DNA of 64,000 bases from an uncultured Colwellia sp. Its GTDB lineage: Bacteria; Pseudomonadota; Gammaproteobacteria; Enterobacterales; Alteromonadaceae. A program made the translations under genes and the position numbers. The stretch spans positions 1 through 64,000 of the forward strand of contig CAJXYE010000001.1 of NCBI GenBank assembly GCA_913063325.1, written 5' to 3'. Within the stretch, counting starts at the first letter, position 1, and each line of letters opens with the position of its first letter. Shown piece after piece: positions 21,011-28,572 of this stretch. The notes beneath the pieces were generated by a model that worked only from the letters and a program-made list of their open reading frames with translations, was not told the origin of the DNA and did not search any database.

Positions 21011-21759
21011 CAATCAAGTGTTGGATTATAGACGACGAACCCGCCGCTCATAAAGGAATTATTATTGCCCTTGAAGAGCATACCGATTTTGAAGTGATTT
21101 TTCATGGCTATAGTGTTGATAAAACCTTACTTGAGCCGCTAATAAAGCCTGATGTAGTATTTCTAGATATCGAAATGCCGAGTAAAAATGGCTTTGAATT
21201 ACTTAAACTATGGCCTGAATCTTTGCCTAATATTGTATTTATAACTGCCTATAATCAGTATGCAGTTACCGCATTTAATAACAATGCACTTGATTACCTG
21301 TTAAAACCTATTGAACAAACTCGCTTTGATGTCATGACAAATAAAGTACGACAGCGTATTAAAGAGCAAGAAGTAATGTTAAAACGAAGTTCAGTTGAGG
21401 ATTTTTACAATCAAATTAAACAGCGAGAGTCACAGTTAGAACTAAGTGTTAAAACAAGTGATGGCTTATACCGTATTAAACAAAAAGATATTATTTATAT
21501 TGAGTCTGTTAGTAGTCATCTTGCCTTTCACTATGGCGATAAAACGTTGTTGGCTAGGGACGCCTTTAAGCGTTTATCACTAGAGCTCGACCCTAAATTC
21601 TTCTTTCGTACTCATAAATCCTATATAGCTAACTCGACCCATGTTACTAAGGTAGAAAAGGGGCGTTTTGGTGATGCTATATTAGAAATGAGTAATCGAC
21701 ATCAAATAAAAATGAGTCGGCGTTATAATGAAATTTTACAACAGCTAGAAAAAAACTAA
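21007..21759 (+). CDS. LytTR-family response regulator
   Basis: The 250-residue product has an N-terminal receiver domain (CWIIDDEPAAHKG; phosphoacceptor Asp in VVFLDIEMPSKNGF; conserved Lys in DYLLKPIEQ). The C-terminal LytTR DNA-binding domain (about 150-250) includes YRIKQKDIIYIESVSSHLAF and FFRTHKSYIANSTHVTKVEKG. GTG start; it is translationally coupled to the kinase before it. LytTR proteins usually bind paired direct repeats. The most likely target is the secreted MBL-fold gene 110 bp downstream, which is an inference from position. Confidence 0.92.
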   Translation: MTIKCWIIDDEPAAHKGIIIALEEHTDFEVIFHGYSVDKTLLEPLIKPDVVFLDIEMPSKNGFELLKLWPESLPNIVFITAYNQYAVTAFNNNALDYLLKPIEQTRFDVMTNKVRQRIKEQEVMLKRSSVEDFYNQIKQRESQLELSVKTSDGLYRIKQKDIIYIESVSSHLAFHYGDKTLLARDAFKRLSLELDPKFFFRTHKSYIANSTHVTKVEKGRFGDAILEMSNRHQIKMSRRYNEILQQLEKN

Positions 21760-21869
21760 TGGTTGTGCTGCCGTTTACTGTAAATTTATAGCCGCTTACT
21801 TTATTTGAATATATTACCGAATTAAGCTGTGCCACTATTTCCTCAATATCAATTTAAGGAAATAGTGTT

Positions 21870-23390
21870 ATGTATATACCTCCCCTAAAAAGCATAAAAG
21901 TTCAACTTGAAAAGCAAATGAGTATGGTATTTGAACCAATTAAGTTAACGATAACCAAGTTAGTTTTCTTGCTTATCTTAATTACCTCACCTGCTGCATT
22001 TTCAGAAATAGTAAAAGATGATGTTATAGCCAAAATTTCAGCTGCTTATGATGCAAAAATACTGACAAAAATTAACGCTATTACCTTGGTAGACTACCGT
22101 AAAAATATATTTCCTAAGCAAAGCTCACCAACCGCCGCGCCTGAACTTTGGCGCTTTAATGAAGAGCTCACCATAGACTTTGAAAATAAAAAGAAGGCGT
22201 TGGTATCTTGGCGTGTGAATAACACTAACAAAGATTTGGAAAAGTATATTGCTGATGAAAAATCTGGCCGTGTTTATGACATATTACATGGTAAATACAG
22301 CGATGATAATTGGTATAACTTTGCTAATACGGGTGGGTCTGTTGAGCGTAGTAGCGATACGCTAATAGCTAAAAAACTACTCTCGGCACCCAGGACATTC
22401 AGATTTATTGATGAAGTACAATATCAAGGTCAACCACATTATCAGATAGCATTTAAGATATCGGGTCAAAGCGAGTCACATATCTACATCAACAAGTTAT
22501 CAGGGGTGATTAATAAGGTATCCCGAACTCACCCCAATTTAGGTACATTAACCTATTTATTTTCAAATCACAGCAAGGTTGGCAATATCACCTTTGCACG
22601 AGATATGAATTTTTCAGTTGGCGACACTCTGCGTACTATATCGACTTATCGCAATATAGAGCTCAATCCAAATTTGAGTGATAAATTTGCATTACCACTG
22701 GGAGTTTCCAGCTGGGGAATACCGATTGATGTAGCTAACATGCTACATAATAAACTTGAGAATCATGTTTATTATGTAGGAAAAAACTTTTCGCGTACTT
22801 TGTTTATTGATGCTGGGGAGTACTTTATTTCCGTCGGCGGTAACGGTGCTATAAAGGAAAACTTCACTCACATGCAAAATCATTTAAGCACCAAAAAACC
22901 ACTAAAGTTTGCCGTGCTAACTCATCATCATAGAAGCCAACTCAATATGCTCGAGCCTGCTTTGGGATTGAAAGCAAAAATAGTAACGGTTGCGAGTAAT
23001 CTCCCTGCGATAAAAAGAAAACTGGCTCGAGAACTAGATGACAGTAACTTTATGTTAGTTAATGAGTCTAAAGAACTCTTAGGTGGCAATCTAAAGATTT
23101 TAAACATTGCTACTGCACATGCTGATCACAACCTTGTTGTATATCTAGAGAAAGAAAAGATTCTCTTCGCCGAAGACCATTATGAAATCCTGTATGAAAA
23201 GGGGAATCCACGATCTTTTAAAAATATGAAAATCTTTGCCAATAAAATTAAAGGATTAGGCATAGATGTGCGCACCTTAGTTAATGGCTCAAGTCCAAGA
23301 GTGTTATCTATTGATGAGTTTAAAAATACAATTGATACTTATATTGCCCCTATCTGTCCGCAAGGGTATCAAGTTTGTCAAAGGGGGTAA
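21870..23390 (+). CDS. secreted MBL-fold hydrolase-like protein with an altered metal site
   Basis: The 506-residue product has a signal peptide ending near residue 45 (LVFLLILITSPAAFSE). Its N-terminal half is unassigned and rich in beta strands. The C-terminal half looks like a metallo-beta-lactamase fold: YYVGKNFSRTLFIDAG, LTHHHRSQ at 351-357, HADHNLVV at 417 and FAEDHYE with Asp 436. The first metal motif, normally HxHxDH, reads HHHRSQ (352-357), so the usual Asp and last His are replaced. Catalysis may be altered or lost. An AAGGAAATAGTG box precedes the ATG; Met 17 is another possible start. It lies 110 bp after a LytTR regulator and is its likely target. The real substrate is unknown. 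Confidence 0.65.
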   Translation: MYIPPLKSIKVQLEKQMSMVFEPIKLTITKLVFLLILITSPAAFSEIVKDDVIAKISAAYDAKILTKINAITLVDYRKNIFPKQSSPTAAPELWRFNEELTIDFENKKKALVSWRVNNTNKDLEKYIADEKSGRVYDILHGKYSDDNWYNFANTGGSVERSSDTLIAKKLLSAPRTFRFIDEVQYQGQPHYQIAFKISGQSESHIYINKLSGVINKVSRTHPNLGTLTYLFSNHSKVGNITFARDMNFSVGDTLRTISTYRNIELNPNLSDKFALPLGVSSWGIPIDVANMLHNKLENHVYYVGKNFSRTLFIDAGEYFISVGGNGAIKENFTHMQNHLSTKKPLKFAVLTHHHRSQLNMLEPALGLKAKIVTVASNLPAIKRKLARELDDSNFMLVNESKELLGGNLKILNIATAHADHNLVVYLEKEKILFAEDHYEILYEKGNPRSFKNMKIFANKIKGLGIDVRTLVNGSSPRVLSIDEFKNTIDTYIAPICPQGYQVCQRG

Positions 23391-23516
23391 TATCGAATTA
23401 AGCTAGGCCTAGAGTGGAAATAATGAAAATGTCATGAGAATATTAAGTGTTAGCAAAGAATACCATTACTGCGCGAGCGGTTTAGTTCATTGTGGTAAAA
23501 CTGAAACTTTAATATT

Positions 23517-23621
23517 TTGTCCTAAAGTGAACATACCATCAATATGGTGTCGGAAAATCACTAGACTATAGATTATTAGTTATTTATAAAAGGGTAATAA
23601 CAGAAATGTTATTACCCTTTT
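23517..23621 (+). repeat. fdx-tail repeat, copy 2
   Basis: The in-frame codons read S-E-H-T-I-N-M-V-S-E-N-H-stop (ATG 23544, TAG 23564). They are followed by ACTATAG and the same hairpin as copy 1. The 59 bp from ATG are identical to copy 1 except for the ACTATAG number. Upstream codons (ACC ATC AAT) differ from fdx (ACT GTA AAC) mainly at third positions. Confidence 0.85.
23588..23621 (+). terminator. terminator in fdx-tail copy 2
   Basis: AAAAGGGTAATAAC, an AGAAAT loop and GTTATTACCCTTTT. The stem is perfect and stronger than the one after fdx. The nearest upstream gene, the MBL-fold one, ends about 200 bp before it. Confidence 0.85.
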
Positions 23622-23759
23622 ATATTAGTATATGTTTTGAATGACTAAAGCAGGGAAAGGGTAGGTTTGGTTACTGTTTTTAGTTGATTAGCTTGAATTA
23701 TACTAATTAACGATAATACTAGTTATAACTTGAACATAATAAGGATGTGGGGCGAGATA

Positions 23760-24194
23760 ATGAATCTTAAGCAATGTGCCCCACAATTAATTGCTTTTGT
23801 AATCTCCATTTCGATAGCTCAGCAAAGCTATGCGATTGAAATAATAGTCAATGAATCTGTTAACTTATCTAAGATATCTTATCAGCAACTCAAATCTATT
23901 TACCTAGGACAACAATCGCATTGGCCTAGTGGCAACTTAATTAAGCTTTATAAGTTACCGTCAACACATCAAACTCATCAGTTATTCGTTAAAAATACTC
24001 TTGGTCTTTACCCCTACCAGTTTAATCGTCGTTGGCAAAAATTGGTTTTCAGTGGTTTTGCAGCAAAACCTAATGAAGCTTTTACCGAACAAGAGCTAGC
24101 TAAAGTAGTAGCCAATACCCCCGGGGCAATTGGTTATATTGAAAATAAAATTACAATGAAAGGTGTCCGCTATGTTGAGTTGTTTGATGAATAA
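23760..24194 (+). CDS. small periplasmic phosphate-binding-like protein
   Basis: The 144-residue product (from ATG 23760) has a signal peptide (LIAFVISISIAQQSYA) and then a short PstS/PBP-like domain. It contains NESVNLSKISYQQLKSIYLG, WPSGNLIKLYKLP, FNRRWQKLVFSG and NTPGAIGYIENK. These resemble the phosphate ABC substrate-binding fold (PF12849) but at roughly half length. The frame extends ten codons upstream to a TTG; the internal ATG directly before the signal peptide is preferred. Its end overlaps the next gene by eight bases (ATGAATAA). There is no permease or ATPase, so it more likely serves sensing than import. Confidence 0.75.
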   Translation: MNLKQCAPQLIAFVISISIAQQSYAIEIIVNESVNLSKISYQQLKSIYLGQQSHWPSGNLIKLYKLPSTHQTHQLFVKNTLGLYPYQFNRRWQKLVFSGFAAKPNEAFTEQELAKVVANTPGAIGYIENKITMKGVRYVELFDE

Positions 24195-25404
24195 TAAGTG
24201 GATAATATTCTTATTATTACCCTGCTTTGCTTTTGCCAATGAGCAGAAGGATTTATCATTTGCGGGTTTTGCCTCTCAAGGAATTTCTTATACTTCAGAT
24301 AACCAGTTTTTTGATGAAGAAGACAGTACATCATTTAATATGACTATATTAGCTTTGCAAGCAAACTATCTTTTTAATGACAAAATCAGACTTTCTGGTC
24401 AGGTTATGTATCGAAACTGGGGGAAGATAGAAAGTGCTCGGATAGATTTTTTGGTGGCAGACTACCAATTTATCAATCAACAAAACTACAATATAGGCTT
24501 TCGTCTGGGACGGATAAAGAGTGATCTTGGTGTGTTTAACTCTACTAGAGACATCCCTAGTGCCAGACCTTCTATTTTTTTACCTCAGTCGGTTTATCAA
24601 GATACTTTGCGTGATACAACGACATCGTATGACGGGATTTCTTTATATGGAAATCAGGTGTTCGAGCTAGGCCGACTTAATTGGACATTGGCTTATGGTC
24701 GTTATCCAGTATCAAGTGATTTGAGTGAAAGTATTTTAGGTAAAGAACTTGGTGGTGACATAAGTACAGAAAACAATACTCAGATTAATACTACATGGGA
24801 GTCTATTTCTGGCAATTGGACCATTTCCTTTGGTTATGAAAACCCGCAAGCTTTTGCAAAACCTATTTTTGACATTGGTGACCCTATCGCAATGGAAGCA
24901 GGGGATATAAAGTTTGACCGTTATATTTTTTCGCATCAATACTTTGCAGAATTGTGGGATTTTACCTTTGAGTTTATTTATCAAGATACAGAGATTAAAG
25001 GTTTTGATTTATTTGTACCTTATTTACCGTCGTTTCTTCAACAGCCTGAGTTCCCCGAAGTAACAACAGACAGTTTAGTTAATGCTGGTTTTTACGGCCA
25101 GTGGCGTTATTTCCTTAAAGATAATTTAACCTTGATGATACGTTATGGCAGATACTTTACCGATATTGATGACAAAGATGGCTCTCTATACCAGCAAGAA
25201 ACAGGCATGCCTGCTTTTAGTCGTTATAGTTTCGATTTAAGTGCCGGGCTAAAGTGGAAAATATCACCTAAATGGCAAATAAACCTTGAAGGGCATTTTT
25301 TTGAAGGTACCGCGGCTATTTCTCCTACCATTAAATTAGATCACAGTGATAATGATGAAAAATATTGGCAATTGTGGTCTATGCAAGTCTCTTATAGTTT
25401 TTAG
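24187..25404 (+). CDS. outer-membrane beta-barrel (porin-like) protein
   Basis: The 405-residue product starts at ATG 24187 with a signal peptide (MNNKWIIFLLLPCFAFANE). It continues as many alternating aromatic-rich strands and ends QVSYSF, a typical barrel C-terminal Phe. No known porin family is recognised with confidence. The frame begins slightly further upstream at GTG 24163, but the signal peptide fixes the start. It overlaps the binding-protein gene before it and is 8 bp from the GGDEF-EAL gene after it. The three are one operon. Confidence 0.75.
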   Translation: MNNKWIIFLLLPCFAFANEQKDLSFAGFASQGISYTSDNQFFDEEDSTSFNMTILALQANYLFNDKIRLSGQVMYRNWGKIESARIDFLVADYQFINQQNYNIGFRLGRIKSDLGVFNSTRDIPSARPSIFLPQSVYQDTLRDTTTSYDGISLYGNQVFELGRLNWTLAYGRYPVSSDLSESILGKELGGDISTENNTQINTTWESISGNWTISFGYENPQAFAKPIFDIGDPIAMEAGDIKFDRYIFSHQYFAELWDFTFEFIYQDTEIKGFDLFVPYLPSFLQQPEFPEVTTDSLVNAGFYGQWRYFLKDNLTLMIRYGRYFTDIDDKDGSLYQQETGMPAFSRYSFDLSAGLKWKISPKWQINLEGHFFEGTAAISPTIKLDHSDNDEKYWQLWSMQVSYSF

Positions 25405-25412
25405 GATAAATT

Positions 25413-27878
25413 ATGAAACATAAGAAGGTTTTACATAAGAATATCAGCTTAATATGGAAAGTATTGTTCTTTTTATTTCTATTTCAATCGATAGTGTTGA
25501 TGTCTTATGCATACTTGGCAAAGCAAGAGTTGGATGGAAGACTCATTCAGGAGAAAATTAACTTTAGAGAAGTATCAGAAGTATACCTGGAAAATGCTAT
25601 TGGTCTTCATGTACAAACTATTGAAGATGCTATTTATAAACTTGTGAGTGTGCAAGATAGCTCTGAGCAAGTTTTAGTCGACTATTTTAAACAAGAGTGG
25701 CCAGGTCTATCTATTGATTGGGGAGCAACGGGCACCGCACTCTATTACCAAAATAACCTGAAGGCTTTTGAATATGGCCAGTTGGAACTTACCGGTATCG
25801 AGCCGTATATACAATCAAGTAAACAGTCCGGTCTACCTGAACACTATATTGCATGTAAGAGCTCCTGTTTGCTCAATATTATCATTCCTTTCGAATTTAA
25901 CACGCGTGACGTTACTTTAGTTATTAGTACTAGCTTGCTTAATCCTATCACTCAATTTCAACAGTTTTTAAATTTAAAAGCAGTTATGATTACTCCTGTT
26001 AATCTAGGTGAGCACGCAAGGGATGAGTTGAATCAATTAGCCTGGCTTGATACTCATTTCAAAATGCTAAAAATAGAAGCGAATAAGTACTACTATCAGA
26101 TATTGAAGATGGTAAATGAAGAGGTGACAGTACACGAGCTATTAAGTAAAGGGGTGATTAGTGAGCTTGAAAGTGAACACTATTTCATTAGTCTTTTTCC
26201 GATCCCTTTTATTAAAAATGGTAGGAGTTTTTTTGTTATTTTTAATGATGTGAGCCAAACACTGTCTTTGGACAAAAAATTCAATCAAACGTTTATTTTG
26301 TTTTCGGTTGCCACCATTTTTATCATGTTCTTTGTTATTTTAATTGTTTTATGGAAGCCCATCTCTAGAATTAAAAAATTGGAAGAGTACCTACCAAATT
26401 TAGCGAAGAGCAAACATATTAAACCATTTTCATCAGGTGAACATGACAGCATGTTTTGGGATGAAATTGATGTTTTAGAAGAGTGCTCTAATGAATTAGC
26501 TGTGCGATTAAATCAGTTAAATAATGTGGTAAATGACAGGGAGGAAGAGCTAAAAAAAATAGCTATGTTTGATAGTATAACGGGTATTGCCAATCGAGAT
26601 AACTTTTTAGCTGCGCTACAACAAAAGGTAACTAAGCTAAAGAGTGATGGCTCTTTCATTGCTATATTTTTTATTGATTTGGATCGATTTAAGCAAATTA
26701 ACGACACATTAGGTCATGATGTTGGCGACAAAGTATTAACAACTGTGGCAAAGCGTTTACAAAATAGTATTAGAAAAAGCGATCTTGTTGCACGACTAGG
26801 TGGTGATGAGTTCACCGTGTTATTAGATAATCTCAATAACAAAGAGAGTATTTTGAAAATAGTGAGAATGATATTAAAGAGCTTTGAAGAGCCTGCCAAT
26901 ATCGATAATAAAATGATCAATATACAATTGAGTATTGGTATTACTACGGTTAGCAACCCGGAAGACTCAATTACAGATATTATTAAGAAAGCCGATATCG
27001 CCATGTACACAGCTAAAGCTTCAAAAACTCAACGTTATGCCTTTTTTAAAACTGAGATGGAAAGTATCATTTTTAATCATTTCAATCTGTTGAATGACTT
27101 TCCTGAAGCACTCATTAAAAAAGAACTACAACTTCATTTTCAACCTTTTTATTCTATTAAAGAAAACAATCTATTTGGCTTTGAGTGTTTAATTCGTTGG
27201 CATCACAGTGAGCGAGGTTTACTGGCGCCAGATGATTTTTTACCTATATTAAAAGATACTGAATATATGCCCGTTTTAGAAGAGTGGATTTTGGAGGAGG
27301 GCATTAAGCGATGTCAGCAATTATGTGAATTAAGCGCAAGGCCATTAATAATCGCTATTAATTTAAGTGCCGATACATTTATGTCGGCTAAATTAATTCA
27401 AAAAATTTCAGCTATGCTCATTACTTATCAAGTAGATCCTAAAAATATTTATATCGAAATAGTAGAAGATACTTTAATCAGTAATATTGATGCAGCGATT
27501 GCTCGAATCAAAGAGCTTCAATACCTAGGGATAAAAGTTTCTATGGATGACTTTGGTGTCGGTTATTCCTCACTGAACTATTTGAGACGCTTACCTGCTA
27601 ATAATATTAAAATTGATCGGAGCTTTGTCAGTGAAATATTACATGATGAAACCAGTCAGAAACTACTTGCATCTTTAATTGATTTACTCATCAATATTGG
27701 CAAAACAGTAACAGCTGAAGGTATTGAAACCAAAGAACAATTGGAGTGGTTAAAGCAGCACGGATGTCATATTGGCCAAGGTTATTATTTTAGCAAGCCA
27801 GTACCCATTGCTGAAGCAATTACGTTAATTACTACATCACTTGATAATGTTAGTTATGTTGAATTTAAACGAGACTAA
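25413..27878 (+). CDS. membrane GGDEF-EAL c-di-GMP enzyme with a periplasmic sensor domain
   Basis: The 821-residue product has membrane helices at about 17-35 and 292-314, with a roughly 255-residue periplasmic domain between them that carries Cys 148 and Cys 152. The GGDEF domain has the intact motif GGDEF at 463-467 and the inhibitory RxxD site at 454-457. The EAL domain has ECL in place of EAL (FECLIRWHH) but keeps DDFGVGYSS and EGIETKEQ, so both activities are possible. It makes and/or degrades c-di-GMP. It follows a periplasmic binding-like protein and an outer-membrane barrel in one operon, suggesting that the periplasmic domain reads a ligand or protein signal from them. Confidence 0.9.
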   Translation: MKHKKVLHKNISLIWKVLFFLFLFQSIVLMSYAYLAKQELDGRLIQEKINFREVSEVYLENAIGLHVQTIEDAIYKLVSVQDSSEQVLVDYFKQEWPGLSIDWGATGTALYYQNNLKAFEYGQLELTGIEPYIQSSKQSGLPEHYIACKSSCLLNIIIPFEFNTRDVTLVISTSLLNPITQFQQFLNLKAVMITPVNLGEHARDELNQLAWLDTHFKMLKIEANKYYYQILKMVNEEVTVHELLSKGVISELESEHYFISLFPIPFIKNGRSFFVIFNDVSQTLSLDKKFNQTFILFSVATIFIMFFVILIVLWKPISRIKKLEEYLPNLAKSKHIKPFSSGEHDSMFWDEIDVLEECSNELAVRLNQLNNVVNDREEELKKIAMFDSITGIANRDNFLAALQQKVTKLKSDGSFIAIFFIDLDRFKQINDTLGHDVGDKVLTTVAKRLQNSIRKSDLVARLGGDEFTVLLDNLNNKESILKIVRMILKSFEEPANIDNKMINIQLSIGITTVSNPEDSITDIIKKADIAMYTAKASKTQRYAFFKTEMESIIFNHFNLLNDFPEALIKKELQLHFQPFYSIKENNLFGFECLIRWHHSERGLLAPDDFLPILKDTEYMPVLEEWILEEGIKRCQQLCELSARPLIIAINLSADTFMSAKLIQKISAMLITYQVDPKNIYIEIVEDTLISNIDAAIARIKELQYLGIKVSMDDFGVGYSSLNYLRRLPANNIKIDRSFVSEILHDETSQKLLASLIDLLINIGKTVTAEGIETKEQLEWLKQHGCHIGQGYYFSKPVPIAEAITLITTSLDNVSYVEFKRD

Positions 27879-28240
27879 TATAAGGCATTCATAAAGAAAT
27901 TATACTGACTAAAGCTGAAATTTAACTGTATAGGTTTTGTATATTGTCCTAGCCTTTACAATCAAGAAACAGATGAAAAGGTAAATGTTTATGATTAAAC
28001 ATCTATAACGTCATTCTATTCTATATTTGAATTTCTGTGTCAAGTGATAAAACTATTAACATGCTAAGCGAGTCGAGTTAGCTTATAGTTCTATTGGGTA
28101 CCTAGATATCCAAATATCTAGGCGGAAGTCGTTTTAATTGCTTGATATTTTGTGTTTTTAATCTTCATTATCTTTTGGTTGTCTGTTTTGTCATCATATG
28201 TTCGCTTTTTGGGGAAGCTAAGTATATGACTTAAAGCTAT

Positions 28241-28347
28241 TTGTCTTCAAGTGAACATACCATTAATATGGTGTCTGAAAATCACTAGCTGATTTTAAAG
28301 TTATTGAATAAAAGGGTAGTAATATGAAAATATTACTACCCTTTTTT
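28241..28347 (+). repeat. fdx-tail repeat, copy 3
   Basis: The in-frame codons read S-S-E-H-T-I-N-M-V-S-E-N-H-stop (ATG 28268, TAG 28288). The Ser codon is changed (TCT for TCG). They are followed by a related hairpin on AAAAGGGTAGTAATAT. The 35 bp before the tail (TTGTC.T.AAGTGAACATACC) match copy 2 closely, marking a shared element end. Confidence 0.8.
28310..28347 (+). terminator. terminator in fdx-tail copy 3
   Basis: AAAAGGGTAGTAATAT, a GAAA loop and ATATTACTACCCTTTTTT. The changes relative to copies 1 and 2 are compensatory in the stem (TAATAAC to TAGTAATAT with matching partners), so base pairing has been kept. Confidence 0.88.
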
Positions 28348-28572
28348 AATCGGGCATTGTTTCCCGTGAAGACTCTTAGCATAGGGAGTACTCATACAAA
28401 TACAAACTTGTATGTTATTGGTATTTGCGATTTTCCTCATCTACACTCAATGTCATCATTGCAAAATATTACATTTACTTTTAACAATATGCTGATAAGT
28501 CTTTACGGCTTTAAATATTGTTGCTTTCAAGCAATAGTGCATGGTTAAAAGGGCAGTGTAATAGGAGTAAAG

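Larger units (their letters stand above)
19764..23564 (+). mobile_element. putative integrated element 1 at the fdx 3' end
   Basis: This 3.8-kb block is bounded by fdx-tail copies 1 and 2 as direct repeats. It carries a LytS-type kinase, a LytTR regulator and a secreted MBL-fold protein, all on the plus strand. It has no integrase, so mobilisation in trans (a CIME-like element) is inferred. The boundaries rest on the repeats alone. Confidence 0.4.
23565..28288 (+). mobile_element. putative integrated element 2 at the fdx 3' end
   Basis: This 4.7-kb block is bounded by fdx-tail copies 2 and 3. Its cargo is one operon of a binding protein, an outer-membrane barrel and a GGDEF-EAL protein. No recombinase gene is present. 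The call rests on the flanking repeats and their shared right-end motif. Confidence 0.4.
27879..28572. other. long intergenic stretch with a hairpin and fdx-tail copy 3
   Basis: Between the GGDEF-EAL gene and the antiporter gene there is no convincing gene. The stretch holds a 9-bp perfect hairpin at 28101-28122 (CCTAGATAT/ATATCTAGG) without a T tract, then fdx-tail copy 3 and its terminator, then about 220 bp that should contain the antiporter promoter. Confidence 0.6.

Noticed and set aside
28101-28122. Hairpin CCTAGATAT/ATATCTAGG as a terminator for the GGDEF-EAL gene
   Set aside because: The stem is perfect, but it is about 220 bp after the gene and is not followed by a T tract. It could be a protein site or chance.
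28324-28548. 74-codon plus-strand frame before the antiporter gene
   Set aside because: It begins inside the terminator hairpin of fdx-tail copy 3, has no ribosome binding site, and its product has no recognisable features. It is probably chance.
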